64,000 bases of DNA from Sinohyriopsis cumingii. Its lineage: Eukaryota > Mollusca > Bivalvia > Unionida > Unionidae. This document shows, piece after piece, positions 48,252 to 58,569 of the stretch (its first letter is position 1; each line of letters starts with the position of its first letter). The stretch covers positions 54,152,219 through 54,216,218 of the forward strand of contig CM068835.1 in NCBI GenBank assembly GCA_028554795.2. Direction: 5' to 3'. The position numbers were made by a program, and so were the translations under genes. The notes under the pieces are model-generated. The model did not search any database. It had not been told where the DNA came from and worked only from the letters and a program-made list of their open reading frames with translations.

Positions 48252-49110
48252 ATTAAAAAAGGAATGTTTCATAGAAAAAACAACAACGAAAAGATTGACT
48301 AGTCTTACTCAAGTCTTCCCTACTAACCGACTAAATGACTAACAAATAGACTACTAGCAGAATAACTAAATAATTCAGAATTTCGGTCGGGAAGGAATGC
48401 AAATCGTGCCTTCATTGCAAATTTTCACGACAACCATTATTGAACTGTGTCACTGAATTTTACTTCAGCAATCGTATAGTAGTTGTCTCAAAATTTTTAA
48501 AACACAAAGTAAAGTCGCTGTAGTTCAGAATTTTAAAAAGAGCGTGTGTGGGACAGATGAATCATAAGATATATCGGATTTGTGGTTAAGTTTTCATTTC
48601 TTTCCCAAATGAAGAGGATACATTTGTCGCAAACAATAACTTTCCCGTTTCTTTTTGATTGATGTATTTAGAACAATCCTAAATGTAACTGATACAAACT
48701 TACGTTGTTAGCAATGTGAAAACAAATCAAGGTAAACAGAATGCGTGATGGCCCTTGATGACATGGATGAAAAGGAATAGTGTACATGAGAGGTACAGGA
48801 GGATATCAGGTTCAAATGTCGGCCTTAGATGTTCATCAAAAACTGAGAAAAAAAGCAAACTTAATCAGGGAATGTACAAAACAATAATTTAAAATAAAAT
48901 TCTTATGTAAAATAAAATAGTATTCCTTGCCAATGAATGAGGTTATCATTCGCATTACAATTACATGATTATTGAACAACATCACCAGTCCTCTAATATT
49001 CGTGCTTTATGATTAGTATCTAACTCGGCCACTCTGCATGTCGAAGATCTTGCAAACACTTGCGGGCTTTAATAAAACGTTTAACGCATGGATAACTTTT
49101 GCATAAGTAA

Positions 49111-49169
<59 letters not shown>
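49111..49169. repeat. (GT)n(GA)n microsatellite
   Basis: About 20 bp GT joined directly to about 39 bp GA. Confidence 0.97.
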
Positions 49170-49171
<2 letters not shown>

Positions 49172-50196
49172 TTTGTAATATATAGCTTGGATACAGTGCA
49201 GGGGACGTAAATCCATCAAAGTTAAAATTTAACTCGCCTCATATCATTTGAGTTCTTTCTCACCCGAATCCCCAAAACAATGCAACCCATGATCAGCTTT
49301 CTTCCAGTTGCCAAGTAATTTAGTCGTAGGCAGGTGGATTGTTTAAATTTAAAAAAAAATAATTTGCAGTGTTTACTAAATCGAACATTTCTTAGCGCTT
49401 TGTCTGTGCCTGTTATTATATTATCATAGGTATAGCTTTTCTTCTCAATATAACAACTATCAACATCGTGAGAATTAGTGAAAGGGAAGTAATTGATGAT
49501 AGGTAAGACAAGCTGTTTTGGGTTATTATCCTTGCAAACGAAAACCGAAGACGTTTTCCATTCTTTTTCCTTGTCCATTTCAACAGTCTTTAAGGGATTT
49601 CCCCGTATATCTTTAAACTGACTGTTTTAATTAGCATAACCGTATCAAGAATGGGGTGGTCCAATTATGAATAGACTAGTCGGCATGCCCCCTCCCACAT
49701 CCCCGGATTTCACGTCTAAACACTTTTTGGCCCACGTCCGTAAAGCTTAACTTACTACTACATACATGTTTGCACCCCATTCCCACCCCCTTAAATACTT
49801 ATGAGGGCGCTCCTGCACGTCGGGAAACATGAAGCAGCAGAGGGGGTGAACAGACAATTTGCTTGAAAGTCCATTTATGAAAAATAAAGCTTCCTACGAA
49901 AACGAAAAAAAAAAAAAAAAGGTCAATAACGTCAAACCAAAGCTTCTAACTAACAGAGTTTCTCTAATTGGGTTAGGTTTCTTTTGTTACTTCATTGTTG
50001 TCGTTAGTGTTTGTTAAAATGTATGCGCGCGCGTTTACCCACCGTGACGCTTCAGTGAGGTCGTAGGCCCTCTGCTGCTGTAAATGTATGTGTAATTAAA
50101 TCGTTATTATATCATTAATGGATTCTTACACGGCTAGATTAGCTCTAGAGCGATTAGAGGCAATAAAAAATATATCCCTGTTCGCGATGGTAACTG

Positions 50197-50295
50197 GTCA
50201 TTCCATACCCAAGTCGTTTCGTACCCAAATGAGACGTTTCGTATCCAAAGCAATGGTCGTTTCGTACCCAGGGTGCTAGTCGTTTCGTACCCAAT
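50197..50295. repeat. Degenerate tandem repeat of TCGTTTCGTACCCA
   Basis: Five copies of a TCGTTTCGTACCCA-like core occur at 20-23 bp intervals with variable spacers. Confidence 0.85.
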
Positions 50296-50351
50296 GCTAT
50301 AGTTTTCATTTCATCAGAATAAACTAATTCTATGTTGCTTTTTTCCCTTTG

Positions 50352-50352
50352 T

Positions 50353-50410
<58 letters not shown>
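50352..50410. repeat. (GATA)n microsatellite
   Basis: About 14 uninterrupted GATA units. Confidence 0.97.
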
Positions 50411-51292
50411 AAATTACAAAGGTAATTACACCAACGATCAGTGCTAAAATGAATCTACATGTTAGTGAAGCAACGGCTATATATAAATGGATAATAATAA
50501 TAATAATAATACGATTAATAATGGGAACATAATTAAGGGATACTATTCGATGAATAATACTACATGACCTTGTAAACTTAAAAGGGAAGTATAATTAAAA
50601 TGTTAAGTTATCAAATGTTAAAATCCACGGATATCTATTAAGTTGAAGCTTTCAAGCTTAATTCAATTTCACACGTGTTTGATTATTTATGTGTTTTTGT
50701 TTTACTTTGAAATAATTACACGAGGTCTCTGGGTTTTTTTTCAGCAGTCTTCTGATTCGGATAAATCTTAATAAATTCCGTGTCAAGAATTATTTGACAT
50801 TGATACTCTATTTACCTTACTTGTTTACTGGGGATTTACTTTATCTTCGGAAATTTAAATCTGCTTTACTCAGGCAAATATAATGTAGTATAATGATTAG
50901 AATGCAAACTTGGAGTTATATACAACGTATTAAAATTTGTCGTTAAACCAAAAATAATCAGTTAGAAAATACATTCAATAGTTCTCATGGACGCATACAT
51001 TGTTACTAATTGTCCCTGCTCTTACTCTCTTTTGTCGGTTACAATTGACATATGTTCCACTCCTAATTGTTTGTCGTCAGGTATTGTACAATTTACGTTT
51101 GATTTCTATCTCAGTTTACCTTAATGTTGTTCCATATATTTATATCAGTAAATGAAGCCACGTTTATAATGCTTCTGCGTAAACAACATTTGACAAGAAA
51201 ACGCGATACAGATATAAATAGTTCAGTTGGTTTTAAAAATAAAGTGTTGTAAGAAATAGACATCAGAACACACAAGCAAATACAAGCAAGAA

Positions 51293-51563
51293 ATGTACAA
51301 CTGTGTAGTTTGTTTCCAAAGAGTAAGACCACGTCAACATGCTTTACAATGTAACGCTTGCGAAAAGTGGCAACATCGTACATGTAAGACAGGTATGTAT
51401 AATGATGTTATTATTATTAATATTATTATTATTATTTCATGTTGGATATTAAAGTAACTTATCACGATATTCTTCTTTGTTCATAATTAGGTATTCAAAG
51501 TGTTGAAGCGACTTCTCCCGTCTCCTCCCTATGTCAAAGAGATCGTTGCAGACTTTGAAGCAG
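51293..51563 (+). mobile_element. Mutator-like (MULE) transposase remnant: zinc finger plus core fragment
   Basis: An ATG at 51293 opens a 33-codon frame with C-x2-C, QHALQC-x2-C and WQHRTC. This is a zinc-binding module of the kind found at the N terminus of MULE transposases in bivalves and some arthropods. It ends at a donor-like GTATGT (51393). About 100 bp later, 51494-51563 encodes a piece with LKRLLPSPP and KEIVADFE, typical of the MULE catalytic core, in a different frame and before a GTTAGT. The several hundred residues normally between the two are missing, so the element is internally deleted and dead. Family assignment is from memory of motifs. Confidence 0.6.
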
Positions 51564-51569
51564 GTTAGT

Positions 51570-51595
51570 ACATTAGTAGTAGTAGTAGTATTAGT

Positions 51596-51626
<31 letters not shown>

Positions 51627-51640
51627 TAAGTAGTAGTAGT
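51570..51640. repeat. (AGT)n/(AGC)n triplet repeat
   Basis: An imperfect AGT/AGC trinucleotide tract just after the MULE core fragment. Confidence 0.9.
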
Positions 51641-51758
51641 ATTTTTAGTTATTTTTTCTAGTCTCGTGATATTAATTTAACGGTTTTTTCTTCTCCAATT
51701 ATTAGCCAACGAATTATATTGTGTAGTTTTACCGATGAACTATTTTTCTTGATTCTAG

Positions 51759-51983
51759 CAAGCTGTAGATCTACCAAATTATAAACTTCCTGGATATAAC
51801 GTACCTGAGTTAAGAAAAACAGTGAATGATATCATTGATGAAAAGTTTCCTAAAATCGTCGAGGAATGGAAAAAAACACTACCGCCAGCAGCTATTCTCA
51901 GACATGACAATGATACACATGGTGGCGGACGTCATATTTCACCAGGAATCGTTATTATTATATGCTCATTTTTTCCCCGTTAA
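51759..51983 (+). pseudogene. Unrecognised 74-codon open frame after an acceptor-like site
   Basis: The frame opens directly after TTCTAG and stays open for 74 codons to a TAA. It has protein-like composition (motifs YNVPELRKTV, EEWKKTLPP, HGGGRHISPG). There is no upstream ATG. It may be the next exon-like piece of the same transposon region or part of another element. I do not recognise it. Confidence 0.3.
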
Positions 51984-53084
51984 CTTTACATTGTCAGAAT
52001 CGTTCAGTAATACCTGATACTGAACTCGCGCGACAATACACATATAGCATTCACGTGCATAAAGGAACTACTTTCTATTGTAAACAAACAATGGACGCAG
52101 ATGCCAGCACTTTTGATTCGTACACAAACCATGTACACTCGCGTAAGATGCTCTTTACGTTGTGGTTGTTTAAATTTGTTTCTGAATGAACAAAAACAGA
52201 TGTTTCGTGGACTGCCACATACCAGCTGCTTTGGCACATTCAGCGTTGATACAATGTTACGGATTTAGGCTAGCTACATTATATAACAGACGCAATATAA
52301 GGTCCTTACAAATAATATACAAGTGACAAGTCATATACTCTCTTCTTTAGCTGGTGATAAGAATGGCAAAATAAAATATACTTACGGTTTTTCATCCTGA
52401 ATTTCCTCAAAATGTATTTTCTTAATTCTGCAAATCTGAATTACATGAGCCATGTCATAGGTTTTCAATCTGGTTTACACATTTCGAAATTGTGCTGTAA
52501 TTTCGATGATAAGTGCAATTGCATCCTCCTTAATGCACTCAAAATGAAATAGGTATTAAATTCCATAGCGTCTTTTTGATAATTGCAATTGAAACACTTC
52601 ATAATTTTCCCACATTATGATTTCAAACATTCAGTGATAGAAACAGAAACACATTTGCAGATGTAAACACGCTTCTCCCGCGCCGCTTCAATCTGATGTA
52701 TTTCATGTATAATTTGCACAGATGAATCCAGTCCAAAATCACAAACTTTCGTCGAATCGAATCAAAATACCAAAATATATTCATTCCAGATCAAATGGAA
52801 AAGTTGTTGCAATGCGCATTCATTCACAATATGACTGCAAATTTCAATTTTAACTAGACACGCCATTTTCTTTCGAAAGTTATGTCGAGCGCGCGACTAA
52901 GTTCAAATTTATCTGGGCGGAGTTATGTGCGCATTAATAAAGATGTTATTGTGTAATGACAAATCTGCGCTTGTGTATTTAGTTTGGAATACGGCATTCG
53001 TTCATTTACGTTGTTTCTTGTAGTGCATTTTGTTTATATAATTAAACCTTAGGTAGAGTTTAAAAAATGAGCATATAATAAAAA

Positions 53085-53207
53085 GGTTACTGCATTTGTA
53101 TGGGAAAATATGAACTCGTTTTGTCGGAAAGATATACTGCACACCCAAGGTCGTGCAGTATTCCATCCCAAAACTCGTTCATAATTTCCCATACAAATGA
53201 AGTAACC
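53085..53207. repeat. 123-bp foldback (near-complete palindrome)
   Basis: Arms of about 39 bp (GGTTACTGCATTTGTATGGG at the left, its near complement at 53188-53207 on the right) continue inward through GGAAAGATATACTGCAC and GTGCAGTATTCCATCC to a loop of about 8 bp. The whole segment can form one imperfect hairpin. It resembles a foldback or MITE-like element, and overlaps the start of the next open frame. Confidence 0.85.
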
Positions 53208-53456
53208 TATAATATTACTTCAGTGGTCGCAGTCAATCTTGTTTGTGACGTTATTGATGGCAGTTTTCAAACAGATCTGGAAAAATCAAATCAAGCTCAG
53301 CAAGGATATATATTATATACATTTACACCGCAAGAACCTCCTGGATATTTAATCGTACAAGAACCTATTAATCCTATATATCTAAGTTGTCATGATGAAT
53401 CATTATCAAGAATAAATTTTAAACTTACTGACCAAAACGGACATCTTCTGATTTAA
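53100..53456 (+). mobile_element. Fragment of a virus-like element (Polinton/adintovirus kin), capsid-associated-like
   Basis: The last 80 or so codons resemble the C-terminal part of a family of minor capsid-like proteins of Polinton-type elements common in cnidarian and bivalve genomes, with CDVIDGSF, PGYLIVQEPINPIYL and INFKLTDQNG. The first part of the frame is foldback DNA, not capsid-like. This is a fossil fragment; it is not a whole element, as no polymerase, integrase or packaging ATPase was seen around it. Assignment is from motif memory. Age is unknown. Confidence 0.45.
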
Positions 53457-53514
53457 GAAATGAAATTTTGTCAGTAAATCTCAACGTGACATCTTGATAA
53501 CCGCGGCAAAATGT

Positions 53515-54005
53515 CGAGATATAACCGTTATTTCTAAGGTTGTATTATTGTATGTGGAAAAGTTCCAAATTACAATATTGTATGAAAAATGGGACTTTTC
53601 CACAAACAAACAAGGTCCATAAACATCTTTACCCATGGCATTTTGCCGCGGCGAAATCCCAAGATATAACCGTTATTTTGTCATTATGAGGTTATTTTGT
53701 TGTTTGTGGAAAAGTCCCAAATTACAATATTTTATAAGAAATTGGACTTTTCCACAAACACAAAAACAATTAAGATATAACCGTTATTTTTATTTTGATG
53801 CTTATATTTCTGTGGAAAAGCCCGAAATTACAGCATATAAAAAATGGGACTTTTCCACAAAGAAACAAGGTAGATAAATCTTTACCCGCGACATTTCGCC
53901 GTGGCGAAATTCAAAGATATAACTGTTATTTTGTCAACCTGAGGTCACTTTGTTGTTTGTGGAAAAGTCCCAAATTACATATAAGAAATGGGACTTTTCA
54001 ACAAA
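53515..54005. repeat. Array of four hairpins with interspersed ATAACCGTTATTTT motifs
   Basis: Hairpins at 53553-53604, 53703-53758, 53811-53858 and 53956-54005 each have arms TGTGGAAAAGTCCC and GGGACTTTTCCACA around an AT-rich loop containing AAATTACA. Each is preceded by an AGATATAACCGTTATTTT-like box (about 53515, 53661, 53773 and 53914). Palindromic CGCGGCGAAAT-type stretches lie near 53640 and 53890. Spacing is 108-150 bp. Confidence 0.9.
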
Positions 54006-54041
54006 CACAAAAATATTTATTGTTTTTTCTTGAAAAAACAG

Positions 54042-54236
54042 AGGAAAAATAATCATGAAAAAGTAATCATGGAAAAGTAATTATGGAAAAATAATCATGG
54101 AAAAATAATTATAGAACAAAGATACAACCACAGAAGTACGTTTTTTTGCCTTGTATCTACACTCCATGATTATTTTTCTATGATTATTTTTTATGATTAC
54201 TTTTCTATGATTATTTTTCCATGATTATTTTTCAGA
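54042..54236. repeat. Long inverted array of GGAAAAATAATCAT units
   Basis: The left arm (54042-54114) is about five direct copies of a 14-15-bp unit, GGAAAAATAATCAT. The right arm (54164-54236) is the same array in reverse orientation. The loop between holds a smaller inverted pair, AGATACAA and TTGTATCT. The right arm ends a few bases before the next open frame. Confidence 0.9.
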
Positions 54237-54244
54237 CATATATA

Positions 54245-54544
54245 ATGCCTAGAGTTCCGACATATTTATCTAGCCACGACGAGGAAAAGATAATAAACCT
54301 ACGTGGTCACCCCCCTCAAGAAATTGCTGCACGTTATAACATTGGTCAAACTCACCTATATAAAATTTGGGAACATGCAAGCGAACAAAAAAGATTCCCC
54401 GCAGGTCTCACTGGAACAGTCAAAGGTAAACATCTTGCTGAGAAAATAAATAAAATTAATGAAGAACTTAATGTTGTGCAGAAACAGAACAGAGAAACAA
54501 AGAAAAAATATATTAAAATAAAACATAAAAATATCAGAAAATGA
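54245..54544 (+). mobile_element. Helix-turn-helix plus coiled-coil frame beside the virus-like fragment
   Basis: About 99 codons starting MPRVPTYLSS. Residues 15-45 (EEKIINLRGHPPQEIAARYN then IGQTHLYKIWE) read as a DNA-binding helix-turn-helix. The rest is lysine/glutamate-rich and coiled-coil-like. Because of position and style it may belong to the same virus-like element as 53100-53456, or to another mobile element. Treated as a fossil; it looks broken and its family is uncertain. Confidence 0.4.
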
Positions 54545-54681
54545 CGAACTAAAAATAAAATACGAAACCGAACAAGCGGATGTTGAAAAAATTAAAACTC
54601 TCGTAGATGAATACGAAAGATCTAAAAACAGATCTTGACAACAAAATTAAAGAACTTAAAACTCGTGAAGATGATTACATA

Positions 54682-54848
54682 TGCCGCAGACATGTTTCAT
54701 TATGTACCACCTGAAACCAGCCCGACCAGTCCTAAAATTAACCGCTTAATGCTGAAAGCCAAGTCAGGCAGCTGCAGTAACATTTTTATAAGTCTTTGGT
54801 ACGACTCGGACGGGGTTCGAACCAACACTATTTCCACCGGAGAGGTCG
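54682..54848 (-). mobile_element. tRNA-derived SINE (family S), partial
   Basis: Contains the family body (GACTGGTCGGGCTGGTTTCA on the minus strand) and a B-box-like GGTTCGAACCCC on the minus strand. The A-box end and tail are missing or degraded. Confidence 0.7.
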
Positions 54849-54851
54849 ACA

Positions 54852-55022
54852 AATACATACATACATACATACATACATACATACATACATACATACATGC
54901 ATGCATGCATGCATGCATGCATGCATGCATGCATGCATGCATGCATGCATACATACATACATACATACATACATACATACATACATACATACATACATGC
55001 ATTCATACATGCATACATACAT
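54852..55022. repeat. (CATA)n-(CATG)n-(CATA)n tetranucleotide array
   Basis: About 170 bp. Its central part is self-complementary CATG/GCAT repeats flanked on both sides by CATA repeats. The many frames through it are artefacts. Confidence 0.97.
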
Positions 55023-55049
55023 TTAGGACTTGTCGCTTAATGTAGATGC

Positions 55050-55196
55050 TACGTACAGTATTTAGTTCATATTGTGTTTTATATCTGTTATGTACGAATT
55101 ATAATTTATGGTAAAGAATGCGAAGAGTATTGATAGAATATGGATCATTTTTAAAATGTTAGATTTGGCGCACCTTGCACTTTTACAAAACAAACA

Positions 55197-55253
<57 letters not shown>
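55050..55253. repeat. Duplicated segment with (GT)n, copy I
   Basis: ATAGAATATGGATCATTTTT and CGCACCTTGCACTTTTA lead into a GT run (55198-55253). The same sequence leads into the GT run at 58528-58561. A family S SINE lies upstream in both places. Confidence 0.8.
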
Positions 55254-55255
<2 letters not shown>

Positions 55256-56675
55256 TAAATTTGGTATAAACCGAGGACATTCATCGGATGACACACAAAC
55301 GTACCGAGGACAAACCTCCAAGCGAGGACGTCCTCGGTTAGAAAATGGCAAAATATTGCTTCTACCAACTACTTAGTTTAGAATAACGTAAAATCATAAT
55401 TTGTTGGAAGGTCGCCGTATACACGCTTGATGCTAGTTCGCGAATTAGGAGTGTATCTTTCTTCCAAAGCTGGAGATACAAACGCGCGAATCCATGTCCT
55501 CGATTGCCTGGAGAAGAACTTGTAGAGAGAGATCTCATCTATCAAATTATACGTTGCAAAATCGTATTATCTCCCTTTAGACAAGAGCATCAAATAGCAA
55601 CTACATAGACAAACTATAAGACGAAAAGCTGGTGCATATAACAGTCCGTGGTATTTTTCTATAAATATTTCATGCATGTGAGACAATAGTGTTGGGAAAA
55701 TCTCGATACATTCATACCATACGCATCCAATACATGCTAATAAATCTACGACAAGTACGAAAATGCACATCAAAATGCTGCTGAAAATACGCATGAATTC
55801 ATTGTGGTGTTGTACCAAAATGGATTAATTATCCCAACCATCTGTAAGGCAAAAACGTCCTGTTTGCGGCGATATTTTACACACGAAACGATAATGAACA
55901 GACATCCTTGATATGCAAAATTTATTTTATGATTATTAAATGAGCTATATTCGCCAATATTTCATCATTTGCCTACTTGTTATTCAAACAGGAGAGAACA
56001 GATGTGAACCAAGTGAACCATCCCGCTAAGGTGAGTTCGAATTTTTACTAACCGAAGTTGGCAGTTACCCCCACGGAACGTCAGTAAATATATAGAAAGA
56101 TAAACATATTATATAGAAGTCAAACATTTATCATCAAGATGATCAGTCCCATATTGAACCATGTTTTTTTTATACAGCAATATGGTTTTCATTATCGCGC
56201 TCTTAAGCCACGCGTCTTCACGTGCAGGCAATCATTAACAGTTAAATGCATTTAATGTTCTTTTAAATGTATATTCTTGCTTTATTTGGTGATTTGATGA
56301 CTTTGCTTAACATATCATGAATTATGTTTGTATCGCTAGTTCTGTTGTAAACGAAGTCTTACTAAAACAACACACAAAATGTAAACACAAGGCATCCATC
56401 TATATTGTTTTCCCAAATATGAAGAGGTTTTTAACAATAGACATAACGCTCAGGATGTTCTACTGGACGCACCTGTCTTTATAACTTAAAGGGACATTTA
56501 TTTAGGGCAGCATTTTACAGTAATATTCTTACTCATTTAGTCTTTTTTTCAGTATGTTTTACAAAGAAGGAGACGCGGAAAAAAGTGTTTAAAACTTGCA
56601 TTCAGTGATACAAAATACCTTTACGAGGTACCTTGAATTAGCAAATGAATAAACTAAATGCTTTGGACGGTGAAT

Positions 56676-56734
<59 letters not shown>

Positions 56735-57775
56735 CGTACGCGTATTATGTAAGGAAGATATTATTTCATTTTGTCAAAAAGCGAATGAGCATTGCCGATA
56801 AGGCGAGTTTCCTGCCAAGAATGCTCAAATCCAGCCAAATAGTATTATTATAAGCCAGGGGTATTTGCTTTTCCGCGCGGTGTCAAACACTGACACGATT
56901 CCGCTAGAAGTCATAAGTGTACCCCGAATTTAGAAAGACTGCCATACAGCTTCAGTTGTGAATTAGAGAGCCGGCCGTGCCCATTATATGCATACATGTT
57001 TCGCTAATCAATGCAAGACCACAGATCTCACAACTTGCCAAATATCTATCAACCGCACATCTGCATGGTTTCTCTTCATCAACTTTCCGTACCGTCAGCA
57101 GTTCACATCGTAGACACTATACAAATATCCCTTAACAAAGGGAACTATTTTTACTTAGCCACCTTAAGCCATTCAATTTATGGTTTCAATGTACATTTTA
57201 TCAGTACAAATGCGTCACATTTGCTACCATGGCGACATAAACTGTATCAAAAGAGTTCCTTGTTTATTCCTTTATGTAATTTACCGGTCTCCTGACGTAA
57301 ATACTGCCACTACAGTCACACCACCAATGTACACCACAAGGGGTTTAATGGGGTCTACGGTATGACAGGGGCACTCCTGCGCTTTTAACCTGAATTCACT
57401 AAAAGTCAACCATTGGCATCATGGAAACACACTAACACTTCACTCCGTGACGTATGCTCCTACTAATTGGCTAATTATTTCGGGCTAAGGAATATTTCCA
57501 TTGTACCGAATTCAATAATCAAACACGTAATCACAAAAATCGAAGAATTCCTTACAACGGGACACTATAATCAAATGCGCATACTCCAAATTTATTACAG
57601 TATTAGCACCAAAGCAATGGATTAGTCCTATTAAAGTCTAATTGCAGGACAATCAGTCAATCAATAAATTCATCATTTAGTCAATAACAACAAGATATAT
57701 ATTCAACAAATAACGTAATTGCCCTAAAGAACAGTTGTTGACGAAACTCTTATGGAGGTTACAGTTACTTGGTAC
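55254..57775. other. Gene-free DNA
   Basis: No exon or RNA gene recognised. A (GA)n run lies at 56678-56732. Several CGAGGAC/GTCCTCG hexamer-like repeats occur at 55272-55340. An open frame at 57011-57295 has no recognisable protein features. Confidence 0.55.
56678..56732. repeat. (GA)n microsatellite
   Basis: A pure GA run of about 55 bp. Confidence 0.97.
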
Positions 57776-57778
57776 TAG

Positions 57779-58065
57779 TATGTGATTTGGATTTGATATT
57801 AACGTAGCATTAACTATCTCTCAGTCATATCGCTACGATGTTTGCAGTGTGGCAGTTTATAGTGATGTCTAGCATGATGTCCTAAGGAGTCACATTATTC
57901 TGGCACCAGGCCGACTAGTCCCAACACTAACCTCTTAATGCTTAGTGCCTAGCGAGGCAGCTGGTAGTACCAATTTTATTTTTTTTATGACTCGGCCTTG
58001 GTTCGAACCCGCATCCTCCCAACGTCCGAGGAGGACGCTCTAACCACTAGGCCACCTAAGCGGTC
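57779..58065 (-). mobile_element. tRNA-derived SINE (family S)
   Basis: On the minus strand: an A-box-like GGTGGCCTAGTGGTTAGAGC, a B-box GGGTTCGAACC, then the family body with an internal deletion relative to 33512-33836. The (CA)n tail is only vestigial (TATGTG at the left end). Confidence 0.8.
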
Positions 58066-58399
58066 GTATTGATTGTTAAGAATGGACTAGATATGCAAAC
58101 ATGTCCTCGTTTGTCATAATGTACCAATGTCCATGGTCTCCGTGATTTTCTCTAATAGTATGCGTCCTTAGTTTGCATGGATTATACAGGATATTTGTGT
58201 AAACGTGTGCGTCCTCGCTTCCATCGCTAAATTTCATATTCCTTAGAACTGATAATACCATTCCCTCCTTGATACATCACCATTTGATATTAGTTTACTG
58301 TCTCACACTATTTAGTTTCACTCTAACAACGCGATAACAAATGTCCTCGGTAGGAGGTTCCATATTCGAGTCATCGATATCCACCAAATACACATTAGG

Positions 58400-58525
58400 A
58401 CCTAGTGTGTATTATATGTTTTGCATGAATGATAATTTATGTTAAAGTATGCGAACGGGAATGATAGAATATGGATCATTTTAAGAATGTTTGATTTTTC
58501 GCACCTTGCACTTTTATCAAATAAA

Positions 58526-58561
<36 letters not shown>
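58400..58561. repeat. Duplicated segment with (GT)n, copy II
   Basis: Partner of 55050-55253, about 80 percent similar by eye, ending in a GT run at 58528-58561. Confidence 0.8.
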
Positions 58562-58562
<1 letters not shown>

Positions 58563-58569
58563 AGAGAGG

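Larger units (their letters stand above)
47920..51290. other. Gene-free DNA with simple repeats
   Basis: No exon or RNA gene recognised. It holds (ATCT)n-(CT)n at 48156-48251, (GT)n(GA)n at 49111-49169, (GATA)n at 50352-50410 and a degenerate 20-bp-scale repeat at 50197-50295. Confidence 0.6.

Noticed and set aside
51111-51383. 90-codon minus-strand frame
   Set aside because: It is antisense to the MULE zinc-finger piece, whose plus-strand translation has the recognisable cysteine motif.
52203-52325. Short plus-strand open stretch containing YGFRLATLYNRR
   Set aside because: It looked faintly protein-like but is only about 40 codons, with no start and no family I can name.
54635-55045. 136-codon frame with Tyr-Ile-His-Thr repeats
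   Set aside because: It is a SINE fragment plus the CATA/CATG array; there is no protein-like part.
57011-57295. 94-codon open frame
   Set aside because: No signal peptide, domain or conserved copy; composition is compatible with chance in noncoding DNA.
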